Positions 43,901 through 55,669 of a stretch of DNA of 64,000 nucleotides are shown here, one piece after another (position 1 is the first letter of the stretch; each line of letters starts with the position of its first letter). The notes below the pieces were generated by a model, which worked only from the letters and a program-made list of their open reading frames with translations, did no database searches and was not told where the DNA came from. This DNA is from Catenaria anguillulae PL171 (Eukaryota; Blastocladiomycota; Blastocladiomycetes; Blastocladiales; Catenariaceae), in the NCBI GenBank assembly GCA_002102555.1, contig MCFL01000006.1, forward strand, positions 310,001 to 374,000, given 5' to 3'. The position numbers and the translations under genes are program-made.

Positions 43901-46605
43901 TGGTATGAGCGCGTGCTCGCTGCAACCGCACTTGACGTGGACCTGCTCACGCTGCCCAATGGCGACAATTGCTTGGTCGGCGAGCAAGGCGTGGGCTTAT
44001 CGGGCGGCCAGCAAAAGCGGCTGACGCTGGCGCGGGCCGTGTACTCGCGTCGCGACATCATTCTTTGGTTCGTACAGAGATTTTTTTTGTTTCTCGGCCA
44101 TCGTTGACGTCTGACCAGGGTGTTTATTGTCATGTACAAGCGACGACCCACTTTCTGCGCTTGACGTGCATGTTGCCAAGCACGTATTCCACCATTGCTT
44201 TAGCAAAACCGGTCTTCTCGCGAACAAGTGCCGCATTCTCGTGACCCATCAAGTTCACTTGCTCAAGGAATGCGACGTCATTGTCAACTTCAAGGACGGC
44301 CAAGTTTCCGAAATGGGCAACTATCGCAAGATGGTCGACAACAAGGGCGACGTGTACCAGCTGCTCATGACGATCGGGGACACCGAGTCAGCCGATGAAG
44401 GTAAACAGGACGAGGGCGGCGTGCATCACAAGAAGGCCGCAAGCAGCTCGTCGTCATCATCATCATCCTCGAGCCCATCGACTTCGCCAAGCATGTCGCG
44501 GGCGACACTTGCGGCCATGATCAAGTCGTCGTCACCGACGAAGGCCGGCAAAGACGTCAAGCACATGTCCATGATCAAGAACAGCACGACTGCCTCCACC
44601 TGTGCCGTGACTTCAGCTGGCGCTGCCACGCCACCTGCCGCGCCGATCGCCAACCAGCTGATTGAAGCCATTGCAACAGGATCCGTCAGCTGGCACGTCT
44701 ACGCGCTCTACTTCCGCAGCTGCCAGTGGAAGTTTGTCTTTGCCTTTCTGCTTGCCACCATTACCACGCAGGCATTGCAAATCACATCCAACGTGTGGCT
44801 CGAGTATGTTGTTGCGCACAAGGTCGAGGCGGGCAGGTTCCTCTCCATTTACGCATTGATCTTCATGGCGTTTGCACTCGCAAGCGTGACGGCCACATTG
44901 ACGGCATGGATCTTTTGCGGGATTCGCGCGGCACATGCGTTGCACGATACCATGCTGTCGAGATTGGCGGCGTTCCCAATGTCGTTCTTTGATGTGACGC
45001 CCAATGGCCGGGTGCTGGTATGCCTTTTTTTCGAGCTTTGCTTTGCAGTGACCGACTCTCACACACGCTCCTTTGCAACAGAACCGGTTTGGTAAAGACA
45101 TCAACACCATTGACGAGTCCCTGCCAAGGGCCATGATGGCCGCCACCCGCACCGCCCTCGTCGTCGTTGGTGTAGTTGTCGTCATCTCATCCTTCCAGCC
45201 CTTGTTTCTGCTCGCCATCCTTCCGCTCGGACTCGCATACAAGGCCATTCAAGCACTCTACCTGCCTGCTTCTCGCGACATTAAGCGTATCGAATCCGTG
45301 TCACGCTCACCCATCCTGGCCCACTTTTCCGAAACCGTGTCTGGCGTCCACGTGGTGCGTGCATTTCAAGATCAAGACCGGTTTGTCCGTGAGTTCCATG
45401 CGCGCGTCGACTTTGCCCTCAAGTCGAGCTACTTGTCGCTGGCGTGCAATCGGTGGTTGGCAAGTCGTCTCGAGTGGTGTGGTGCAGGCATTGTATTTGC
45501 GACGGCGGTGCTCATGGTCAAGTCTGGCGTATCGGCATCTGTGGTGCGTATCATTTCGTCTTTTGAATTTTCAAAACTCTCACGTTTGCTCACCTACTGC
45601 TGGCCGTTAAATCTCATATAGATTGGTCTCACGCTTTCGTACGCGCTGTCAGTGACGGGTAGTCTGACGTGGTCGGTCCGGCAATTCAGCGAGGTGGAAA
45701 CCCAAGTCGTGTCTGTCGAGCGCATTGCCCAATACTGCGACCTGGAAACCGAAGCACCGGCCTTGCTCCCGACGCGCCCATCTGCCTTGTGGCCCGAGCG
45801 CGGCGAAATCGTGTTTGAAAACTACTCGACGCGTTACCGCCCTGGCCTCGACCTTGTCCTGGACAATGTATCGTTTGAGGTCAAACCGGGCGAGAAAATC
45901 GGCATTGTTGGTCGCACTGGCAGTGGAAAGTCGTCCCTTTTGCTCGCACTCTTCCGCGTCAACGAGCCTGTGACGGGACGCATTCGCATTGACGGGATCG
46001 ATACACGCCAGGTCGGGCTGTACGACTTGCGTTCGCGCATCACCATCATTCCGCAATCGCCACTCGTCTTTTCGGGCACCGTGCGGTCGGCACTCGACCC
46101 GCTCGGTCTGCACGACGATTTTGCGCTGTGGGAGGTGCTGGACGCTGTACAGCTCAAGTCACGCGTGATGCATTTGCCGGACAAGTTGTCGCATGTGATT
46201 TCGCATGGCGGCACGTTTAGTATGGGCGAGAGGCAGTTGATTTGTTTGGGTCGGGCGTTGCTGCGACAAACGCAGATTTTGGTTTGTGACGAGGCCACTG
46301 CGCAAATCGACGGTACATACGCTATTTGCCTTGTCTAATTCGATCTCCATTTGATTCTAGCTGCTCACCCTGCTGCTCTTGTCACAACAGTGGAAACCGA
46401 CGCCATCATTCAACGCACCATCCGTGAGCGCTTTGCACATGCAACTGTGCTGACAATTGCGCATCGGATCCTCAGTGTGCTGGATTCGGATCGGGTGCTT
46501 GTGCTGGACTCTGGCCACGTCGTAGAATACGATTCGCCAAGTAATCTGTTGCAGAAGGAGGACTCGTATTTCCGCAAACTGGTGGAGGAGAGTGGGTTGC
46601 ATTGA
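40994..46605 (+). CDS. MRP-type (ABCC) ABC transporter, full length
   Basis: From ATG 40994 ([19 protein letters not shown]) an N-terminal TMD0-like region of several helices is spread over three exons (introns about 41482-41548 and 41670-41731). TMD1 starts around [15 protein letters not shown] (42150). NBD1 has Walker [12 protein letters not shown] (43640), signature [14 protein letters not shown] (43998), Walker B/D-loop CDDPLSALD assembled over an intron near 44065-44144, and H-loop VTHQVHLL. A Ser-rich linker (about 44440-44640) precedes TMD2. NBD2 has [11 protein letters not shown] (45910), [12 protein letters not shown], signature [16 protein letters not shown], Walker [13 protein letters not shown] and H-loop [11 protein letters not shown]. 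The order TMD0-TMD1-NBD1-TMD2-NBD2 is that of multidrug-resistance-associated proteins, which export glutathione and other organic-anion conjugates across vacuolar or plasma membrane. NBD1 has Asp-Asp where the Q-loop Gln should be (43763-43768). About ten introns are inferred by eye. Confidence 0.93.
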
Positions 46606-47007
46606 ATTGTTTTATTCGATAACTGTTTGCAACTTCACTATGTGCAGTATTTCAATCACCTTTGTCGTTCGAGCACACTTGTTTACTAAAGCGTCTTCTT
46701 GTTGATCGTGTTGCATGGTTTGAGCTCTGCTGCAATCAACGCCTTGGGCAAGCACGGCCACCTCACTGTCGGCCGCTGCAAATGCACTCGAGCTCGAGCT
46801 TCGGCCCAACCGGACCAATGCACTGGCGATGGAGGTGGCCATCACTGTCATGTCCATTTCGCATCCGGCCGCACATGAGTACCTTGGTCGTCTCAGTCCG
46901 CCTGGAAGGCCGCCTCAACTATACTCGCAACTCTTGTCCAGTTCGCAAGTGGAAGTGCACCCGAGGAGGACCATCGTGCTGGATACGTCGCGCATGCTGG
47001 GTTGGTA

Positions 47008-47030
47008 TGCGTATGCGTATGCGTATGCGG
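47008..47030. repeat. Short hexamer tandem repeat (tatgcg-type)
   Basis: About four units of a tatgcg/gcgtat hexamer are seen, upstream of the acyltransferase gene. Confidence 0.8.
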
Positions 47031-47116
47031 AGAAAACGCGTCACGCAAATTCAAGATCCCCAACTTTTTGAGTTGGGCATATTTATCAATATGATCGTTG
47101 CCACCAGCTGCTGCCA

Positions 47117-47147
47117 TCACCATCACCATCACCATCACCATCACCAC
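47117..47147. repeat. Short hexamer tandem repeat (catcac)
   Basis: About five units of catcac, giving a His run in one frame and a Met-Val run on the other strand. Confidence 0.85.
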
Positions 47148-47238
47148 TGGCGTGCACGATGGAGCATCTCGCACTGGCAAGTCGGGAGTTGCTACAACTT
47201 CGGGCAAGCATTACTCCACCTCTGCAATGAAACAATGA

Positions 47239-50200
47239 ATGAATGATCCGGCCGCTGCGCATTTTTCTATTGCTCGAACACTCTATCCCTACAACCTTGA
47301 AAACCTCATCGCCCCCCGACATCTGTCCGTCATGGGCCCGCCAAACTCCCAGTCACCACCGCCGTCAGCATCGAACGGTCATTCGACTGTATCCCCAGCC
47401 ATGCTTGCTGCCCCTCCCAGCTCGTCCGGATCCGGCACTGGGTCACGCCTGCCGCCCACATCAGCAGCCATGAAGCCCAAAGCCGTTTCGCCAAACCTCG
47501 TGGTCATTCCAAAAGTGTCCACAAAGCCATCGCACCGCAAATTCAAGCACAAGGAAAATTCAAGCAAGAAGAATACCCAAACCCCCGCCTCTTTGCCATC
47601 ATCGCGTCCGGAAACCACGGACGACGATGGCGAAACTGTCGACGAGCTCTCGGACGCACCCGACGCTTCGGCGGCGGGAAATGCAACTGATTTGGCCAAT
47701 CTTGCTGACTCAAAAGGCCTGGGCCGATTCCGCAACGATCCCTTCCGATTCATGATCCGGTTGTCGGCCGAAGGGTCGGCGTTTTGGTTTGGGTCGGGCG
47801 GGTGGCGCAAGTACAATCATTACATTGGCGCAAAGATTTTGCATCCGGGGTATACGCAGGAGATTTTGAAGGCGGTTTATGCATCGCCACATGTGCAAGA
47901 GGTGCTGACCAAGACGGTGGCGGACCAGGTGCGCGCGGGCAGGGAGAGGGATGTGGTTGAACGGGAAGTGCGGGCCAAGGTCAAGGCCTATGCCAGTACG
48001 TCCTTTCGCCTCGTGTTTGACATCTTTGGCATGAGCACATGCTATTTTATTTCGGTGCTGACCATGGCATCGTGTTATGCAGATGCACTTGTGGCGGATT
48101 TGAGCTCGAAAAACACGCTGCGATTCATTGCTTTTGTCGTCAACAACCTGCTCGTGCGCATGTACCACCAAGGCATTTACATCAAGGGCGCAGAGTGGAT
48201 ACGCGTATGTTTATCCTGACGGTAACCAACACGGCATCCTCTGACCACACATCGTACAACGTCCATTCATTCCTTTCCATGGATCCATGTAGCTTCGCAA
48301 CGCCGCCAAAGCCGCTGAGGAAAAGGGCATCTCCCTGCTCTTCCTGCCGTGTCACAAATCCCACGTCGATTACCTCGTCATTTCTTACATCTTTTATCGG
48401 CTGGGCATCGCTCTGCCTCACATTGCTGCCGGCCAAAATCTCAACATTCCCGTGATCGGTTCGCTGTTGAAAAAGGGTGGCGCGTTCTTCATCCGCCGCT
48501 CATTTGGCAACGACCCAATGTACTCGGCCGTCTTCAAGGCGTACTTGGAGACTTTGCTGATGCGCGGGCACAATGTCGAGGCGTTTATTGAAGGCGCGAG
48601 GTCGCGAACAGGCAAGCTTTTGCCGCCCAAATTTGGCGTTTTGAAGGTGGTGCTGGAGGCGGTGCGGGCGGGCAGAGTCAAGGATGTCATGATTGTGCCC
48701 ATGTCGATCGGGTACGATAAGGTGATTGAAACTGGTATGCTTTCACGATACTCGATTGCAAGACGGGTCGCCTCGGCATGTCCACGACTCACTTTCACTT
48801 CATTAGCGTCGTACGTATCCGAGCTGCTCGGCAGGCCCAAAGAGCCTGAATCCCTTGGACAACTCGTGTCTTCCACATCCATTTTGCAGCTCAAATTCGG
48901 TCGTATCGACGTGCGCTTTGCCGAACCCTTTTCTCTGCGCACCTGGCTCGATGCGGAAACCACAGCCCGTACTGCCGGTACGGGCCCGCTCGCGGGTCCC
49001 GCAGCCGTTACCATGCCCCTGCTCTTGCGTGCCCTCGGCTACCGTGTGCTTTCTGAAATCAACTCTGTCGCCGTGGTCATGCCCAGTGCGCTCGTCGGCA
49101 CCGTGATTCTTACGCTGCGCGGGCGCGGCGTTGGCCGCACGGACTTGATCAACAAGGTGGATTGGTTACGCCAGCAAATCATCAGCAAGGGCGGCAAAGT
49201 GGCCGAGTTTGGCGATCCAACGCCCGTCATTGTGGATCGTGTGCTGGCCCTCCTGGGCGCTGATTTGATTGGCGAACGGCGCGATTTGCTCGAGCCAGTG
49301 TACTTTGTCAAGAAACGCTTCGAGTTGAGCTTGTACCGAAACCAGTGCTTGCATCACTTTGTCAACGAGGCCATCATGTGTGCCTCGATTGAGGTTGCCA
49401 TGCGCGAGATTAAGGTACAGGTCGCGGGCGGCGGGCAAGGGCCATTTGCTGGATTTGTTGGCGCTGGTTCGCACTCTTGGTCGTCACCAGTGTCCGGTGC
49501 AAGTGAAACGTCAAAAGATGGCAGCACGACAGGGGATGGTCATGTTGGGACCGTGTCGTATCATCAACTCCTTCGTGGTTCGTTGCACTCACTTTTCGTG
49601 CACTGCAAAGAACGTCTCCGCAAAGGCTGACCCGCTCCTTTTTTCTGTTGCCTTAGATGTGACCTTCCTTTCGCAACTCTTCAAGCGAGAATTTGTGTAC
49701 CCACATGGCGGCATTTTGGAAAACATGAACAAGACCATCAAGTCACTTGTTAGCAACACGGTCCTCGAGTCCATCAATCGAATTGCCCATCGCGAAAAGT
49801 TTGATTTCTACTGCTTCTTGTACGTGCTGCCCGTCTCCCTTGTACCAAGTGCATGGCTTTCTCAAACTTGTTTGCCCCATGCAGGATTTGGCCCTTTGTT
49901 GAGACATACTGGCTTGCCGGTGTCGCCCTTCTTTTGCTTGACGACACTCGATCGTGGGAAGACGAGGCGGATCGGTATGACACCCAGGGCAACCCGATCC
50001 CGCCCGATTCCGCTTCTCCACATCATCGCAGCAAGGTGCCCGAGGACGATCCGATTGTTGCACCTCAGTCCCCGACTTGGTACTTGGACGCAACGTACAC
50101 GAATCAAGTCCAAGAACTGGCCAAGGTCTTGTACTATGAGGGCGAGCTCACATGTACGTCGCCATCTCGCCATCCTCTTGCCTGTGTACGCAGTTGACTT

Positions 50201-50948
50201 ATAATGCTTTTTGTCGCCTTAGATTTTGAGAGTATCAACAAGGGCACGTTCCACCCCTTTGATTTCACATCCAGCTGCTTTTGCTGACACTTTTTTTTTT
50301 TTTCTCTCATGTTGGGTGTCGCAGAGATTCTCAAGAACGCGGTATGTGGCTGTCCCTGGATACATGCATCTGGATCGTCAGCCAGTTCTAACGCACTTGC
50401 AACTGTCACAGTGGAACGCATTTGCCGAATCAGGCATGATCGAGTACACAACCAACCCAGCACTCCGCGTCCCACACACAGCCACGTCGCTCCCGGCGCC
50501 ACCCCCACCCGCAAAACCCTCATCCGCATCCGCGCCAACCCCAGGTATGGGCGGCTTGCACATTCGCTTGTCGCGCGATTGGCATCCCGCCAAGAACGAC
50601 CGCCTCGTCCATTTTTTGGCCACGCTGCACCGGTTCCGCCGCGACAAGGATGGCGTATTGCGGTATGCTGCAAGGGCAGGGTTGACGAGTCGCATTCGCC
50701 GGTTGGTGGTTGCGGCGGCGAGTGGCGGCGGGTTGAAGGAGGCGGCATTTCAAGAGCCCAAGCCCATGCAGTTCCAGCAGTATCAGCATCAACCGCCGGC
50801 GGAATCATTAAAGGTGGATGCTGGAGAGGCAGAGGGTGGGTCAGAATCAGAGGACCAGGATCAAACGGAAGACGTAGTGACTGTTCCGGATCGGGTTCCA
50901 GTTGGTCCAATCGGGATTGGAATTGGGTTGCCTGATACAAAGTTGTAG
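47239..50948 (+). CDS. Glycerol-3-phosphate acyltransferase, PlsB/GPAM-GNPAT type
   Basis: The first exon starts at ATG 47239 (alternatively 47332, MGPPNSQSPPPS) with a long Ser/Pro/Lys-rich N-terminus, then DPFRFMIRLSAEGSAFWFGS. The acyltransferase core has motif I HKSHVD (48350, the HX4D catalytic pair), IPVIGSLLKKGGAFFIRRSF (motif II), VEAFIEGARSRTGKLLPP (motif III, about 48580) and VMIVPMSIGYDKVIE (motif IV). The order and spacing are those of bacterial PlsB, mitochondrial GPAM and peroxisomal GNPAT, which acylate glycerol-3-phosphate or dihydroxyacetone phosphate at sn-1. Downstream exons (about 49657-49830, 49890-50150 and beyond) resemble the C-terminal domain (FKREFVYPHG, FVETYWLAGVALLLL, TYTNQVQELAKVLYYEGEL), then a long acidic tail ending GLPDTKL. 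Several introns of 60-100 bases interrupt it. Dikaryotic fungi mostly use a different (Gat1/Sct1) type. Motif III has Ala where Gly is usual. Confidence 0.9.
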
Positions 50949-51151
50949 GTGAGCGTTGTTTGATCCAGAAGCTCTTGTGTTTGTTTGCCCAGTATGTATC
51001 TCCGTCCGCACGCTCACAAGCCGATGGGAAGAAAGACCCAATTCACTGCCGGTCTCAATTTTTCCATTTATTGGCCTGAGTGCATTACTTCTGCTCGCGC
51101 AATGTCAGTTTGAGACCGTCAACGTGCTGAAGTACTCCTCCAACACCGCCA

Positions 51152-53211
51152 TCACAACCTACCATCGTCTCCCTTGCACTCGTCTTCGCTCAGCCTGAGG
51201 TCCAACCCATTCGCCATCATCCACTTGACAAGCTTGTCCACCCTCTCTGGACACACGTGCTTCAACTCAAGGGTCCGTCGCACACCGTCGGCCGTGTATC
51301 TCATGGGCAACCCCGACTCGCGAACCCACCAGTCGGCATCTTCCCTGCTCACGACGAGCACGGCATTGACAAACGCTCTTTCGGAATACCTGAGTCGAGA
51401 CCCGATGCGAGCCACCACTTGAGCACAGAAATCATGATGGCATTGGCCCAATCCAGTCGTCGGCAACACAATCCCATTGTATGTCGTCCAACGCTGTGGC
51501 AGAATACTGGACATGATGCTGTATCCGGCATGAAGGTCGTAAACCCACTTGACGGTCCCGAGACGGTCGCTGCTGCCGCACACGCAGCCGTTGGCGTCTT
51601 TGGCTTCGCCCGACGTGGCCGCGTCCATGAGCCCATGGCCAAACTCGAGTGCAGGGACAATCCCGAGGGCCTCTTGTTTTTCCACCAATCCAGACGCCAA
51701 TCTGGCCAGCACGTGCGGCACTGCATAGTGCATCCGATACGCTGCAAGGAAACAAGTGCCTGTGCTTTGACCGTGTCCAGTTATCGAGGACGGCGAGATT
51801 ATCCAATGTGCGATCGGAATACGCAGAGTCGCACCGAGTCACCACGCCCTTGCACTGCGTCGCAAAGTCAATGGCCGGCAGCCCAGACTCAGTGATCCAC
51901 CATTCGACCAAGGCGTCAAAGTCGGGCGCGCGGAGTGCGTGGCGAAACAGGTCGCTGAGGTCGTAGCGCAGTTCCCACCGGCTTTCCTTGGTCCACCATT
52001 CAAGCACGTGCAAGTGGCCATGTACGTCGCACAGTAGAGCGCTTGTTCCGTGTAGCGCGGCTCGAGACCGGCCGACATACCCGAGAATGCCACCACTTGA
52101 GCACGTTGAGGTTTCCACTGGCACAAGCAGACTCGATGGCCATCCGCGTGTACAGCAGCGGGACGACGGGAGCGTTATCTGCGATCCAATCGAGCACTTT
52201 CAGTTTACCCTGCATGCTGGCGGCATCCATTGCAAAATGATCGGGTTTGCCCTCTGGCGGATACCTCGGCTCTTTTGTTCCTCCACATACTCGACCTGGC
52301 CACCCACCCATCGTCTGGATCCACCCACTGCTTGCTGTTCTTGAACCACTCGAGCACATCCAAGCGCACGTACTCACACGCCCACTCGACCACGTTTTCC
52401 AAGTACCACCCTGCCTTTGTTCCCATCCACTCAAGTACATGCGTGTGGCCGTTGCGCACGGCTTCTTCAAAACAATAGTTGATGATGGTGCGGTCTCAGC
52501 CGTACAAGTCCTCGCTGCGACACTCGCGCAACGCCTCGAGCACGCGGAAACACGCTGTTGCACAAGCGGGTACGGCAACCGAGTGAACCCCATCAAACAC
52601 ACTCATGGACGACCTTAGCCACGTTTCCACCAACTGGACCTCGTTGTCGCCGCCGTCGGCCACAAGATCACACAGCTGATCCTCAGACAGCCCCAGGTCA
52701 ACAACTTCCAGAAATCCCGTGTGTGCAATCCACGCGAGTGCGTCCCATGCCTTGTGCGCAAGGGCATGGTGCGCCAGCGAGTCCTCGGAACGATACACAG
52801 GGTCAGGAGGTGCTTCGAGCTTGGCCGTGAATGCCCACCAGTCGACAAGGTCGACGCGGTTGTGTGCGAGCATGGCCTTGAATGTATCGCGGGTGGCCAA
52901 GGGCCGAAGCTGCCGTGTATGGCCAGCCGATGGATCAGCGTGGCGTTAATGCGCGGGTTGGCGCACAGTTTGAGGGCGCCGTTGTGCAGGCGAGGTACAT
53001 AGACGGCGAGGTACGAGGGTGGAAGTGGAAGGGCAGTCAGGGCGGCGGCACAGGTGGTGTGAATGGCTTGGTCAGTGCCCGTGAGGGAGCCAAGTGGGAA
53101 GCGGACGGGGACAAAGAGGAGAATCAGTTGGGCGAGCTCGATGGGTAACGGCGGCGGGACTGATGTGTCGCCGGTTGATCGGGTGTTTGGAGCATGACAT
53201 GAAGAGTCCAT
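51152..53211 (-). CDS. VLDWW-repeat (degenerate ankyrin-like) protein, copy 2, multiply frame-broken
   Basis: The start is ATG 53211; LPIELAQLILLFVPVRFPLG is a leucine-rich N-terminal helix like that of copy 1. Repeat signatures follow through changing frames: DLVDWWAF (52830), ALAWIAHTG, VLEWMGTKAG (52420), VLEWFKNSKQW, VLDWIADNAP (52195), VLKWWHSR (52100), VLEWWTKES (52010), LVEWWITES (51900), VLDNWTRSK, VKWVYDLH and DADWWVRES (51335), ending LRLSEDECKGDDGRL. The frame changes at least five times (near 52900, 52480, 52260, 52090 and 51720). The repeat period stays about 30-35 residues. It is similar in build to the gene at 16564-18764 but on the opposite strand and 33 kb away. The breaks may mark a pseudogene or base errors; function is unknown. 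Confidence 0.6.
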
Positions 53212-53823
53212 CGTTGTGTTTTGGTTGGATCAAACGCACTGCATGGGGTTGCTGTCGGGTTTTGAAAGCACTGTTGGCAGCTCCTCCTCAACGACGTTTG
53301 TCATGACATGTGACTGGGCGTCAAACAACGACTCGACGACGACCCCGGCCGTGGTCGTGACTCCAACTCACGCCAACTCCAACGACAGGGACGGAGTGGC
53401 CATGGGACGTGGATGCAGGTCATGATTCATTTTTTTGTCGCAGCGACCACGCTCTCCCAAGCCTCCGGTTTGGTTTGTTGGCAGACCATGACTCGTAGGA
53501 AAACTCGGAACCGCAACCACCTTGCATCTGGCACGGAAAGAGTCGGGACACACAAGTACAAGCCAACAAAAGGTTGGATCGGCGGTCCCTTCCTTAGTTA
53601 TTGTTTTGTTGGTGTTGCGGAGGTCTTCGACGCTCTTTTGGTGTGTCCACAATCCGAATGGGATCAAGAGCAATACCTGCCCACGAAACGTATGCCATTC
53701 ACACGCACGCAGTACCCACTACACGTGCCGCCACCAGCCCAGCCCAACTCCGCTCACCAATCCTAGCTGTGACGCCGTTTGCCGCCACAGACCTTTGAAC
53801 GCCACCATCAACCATCGCCCACC
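53212..53823. other. Divergent promoter region, VLDWW gene / DLST
   Basis: The 612 bases lie between two divergently transcribed genes. I see no conserved frame or repeat. Confidence 0.45.
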
Positions 53824-55364
53824 ATGTTGTCTGCCCTCTCCCGTCGCGCGGCTCGTCCTGCCGCCCGCCTCGCCACCGCGGCCATTGCCCGGTCCGCCGC
53901 TGTTTCCGCCCCGCAAGTCGCTGCTGCGGCCGTTGCTCCGCGCACGCTTGCCGTGTCGGCAGCTCGCATGTGCGTTTTCATCTCGCTCGCGAGTAAGCTT
54001 GGATGGACCAATGCTGACCAAATCCATCTCGCAGTGCTGCTCCCTGCTTCTCAGCCATGTCTGCTCGTGGCTACGGTATGCTTTTGCCCTTTTCGCACAC
54101 GTCGATGGGTGTACAATATGAAAGCCGAGTCTTTGTCGTTTTTGCAGCTGATCATGTCGTTGTCAAGGTCCCGCAAATGGCCGATTCCATCTCTGAGGGT
54201 ACCCTCAAGACCTGGCACAAGAGTACGCCACTGCCATTGCTTCCACCCCCTGTCCAAACAGAGAGAGGCGAGACTGACACACGTCACTACAGAGGTTGGC
54301 GACTTTGTCCGCGCCGACGAGGAGGTTGCCACCATTGAAACCGACAAGATTGACGTTGCCGTCAACTCGCCCACGTCTGGTGTGATTGTTGAGCACTTTG
54401 CCAACGAGGAAGATACGGTTGTGGTTGCCGCCGACCTCTTCAAGCTCGAAAAGAAGGATGCCTCTGAGGCTCCTGCACCTGCACCTGCGGCCGCCGCTGC
54501 ACCCGCACCTACTCCCACCCCTGCGCTGCTGCTGCTCCTACACCTGTCGCGGCCGCGCCTGCCCCCGCCCCCGCCGCTCCTGCCCCAGTTGCTGCCGCCC
54601 CGGCACCCACACCAAAGCCCTCCACGCCCGCACCTGCCGCCACTCACACTGCCGCTCCCGCTAGCGTCGGAGCTCGCATTGAAGACGCGAAAAGATGTCG
54701 CGGATGCGCCTGCGGATTGCCGAGCGGCTCAAGGAATCGCAAAACACGGCCGCGTCGCTGACGACCTTCAATGAAATCGACATGAGCAACTTGATCGAGT
54801 TCCGTGCAAAGTACAAGGACCAGATCCTCAAGGAGCATGGCATCAAGTTTGGCTTCATGTCCGCGTTCATCAAGGCCGCCGCTTATGGTATCAAGCACGT
54901 GCCCGTCATCAATGCCCGCATCGAGGGCAATGAGACCGTGTACCCGAATTTGTCGATGTGTCTGTTGCCGTGGCCACGCCAAAGGGCCTAGTGACGCCCG
55001 TGTTGCGGAACGTGCACTCCATGTCGCTGTTGGACGTGGAACGGACCATGGCCGAGGCGGCGGCCAAGGCAGGGACAACAAGTTGTCGATTGAGGACATG
55101 GCTGGCGGCACCTTTACCATTTCCAACGGCGGCGTGTTTGGGTCCATGTTTGGTACCCCGATCATCAACATGCCCCAGTCGGCCATCTTGGGCATGCACG
55201 CTGTCAAGGAACGTGCCGTGGTGGTCAATGGCAAGATTGAGGTCCGCCCCGTCATGTACGTGTGCTTGACGTACGATCACCGTTTGATTGATGGCCGTGA
55301 GGCCACCACCTTCTTGATGAAGGTCAAGGAGGCCATCGAGGATCCGCGTCGGATGTTGTTGTAA
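53824..55364 (+). CDS. DLST: Dihydrolipoamide succinyltransferase (E2 of 2-oxoglutarate dehydrogenase)
   Basis: The start ATG 53824 opens an Arg/Ala-rich mitochondrial presequence ([20 protein letters not shown]). After two short introns come the lipoyl domain ([20 protein letters not shown], then [16 protein letters not shown] with the lipoylated Lys) and an Ala/Pro linker (54470-54660). The catalytic domain follows ([59 protein letters not shown]) and ends with the active-site [11 protein letters not shown] and EDPRRMLL. There is no separate E1/E3-binding segment of any length, as is usual for DLST. The enzyme transfers the succinyl group from lipoamide to CoA in the TCA cycle, inside mitochondria. 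One-base frame breaks occur at about 54523, 54690, 54948 and 55072; each neighbouring stretch is perfect family sequence, so I treat the gene as functional with assembly errors. Confidence 0.95.
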
Positions 55365-55669
55365 GGTCAGTTGAGTGAGGTTCGCGAGTTGATTGCTGTT
55401 TTCTTCTCCTTCTTTCATCAGTTCAATACAAACCCCCTATGTACTACGGATTTGCTTGTTCGGTCATGTAAATTTTTACCATCGCCTTCCAGGGCCGTGT
55501 CCGTGGCACTCGCACGTCTGTCTCCCCGAGTGTCCAGCAAACATCAGTCCGAAACAAAAGAATGTTTTGTTATGGCGCACACGGCAGTTGTATTTGAGCA
55601 GACAATGACCGTTCATACAGATATGTAAAGCCGCGCAGAGCCAATGTCAACGATGCGAACAAAAAGCAC
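55365..55669. other. Intergenic, DLST 3' side
   Basis: DLST 3' UTR and downstream sequence. Nothing else was recognised. Confidence 0.45.

Larger units (their letters stand above)
46606..47238. other. Intergenic region with two short tandem repeats
   Basis: It separates the ABC transporter from the acyltransferase. It contains a tatgcg-type hexamer run (about 47008-47030) and a catcac hexamer run (about 47117-47147). A His-run open frame across the second is a repeat artefact. Confidence 0.5.

Noticed and set aside
46662-47246. Open frame with a long His run on + (and Met-Val run on -)
   Set aside because: The homopolymeric peptide is produced by the catcac hexamer repeat; flanks show no protein pattern.
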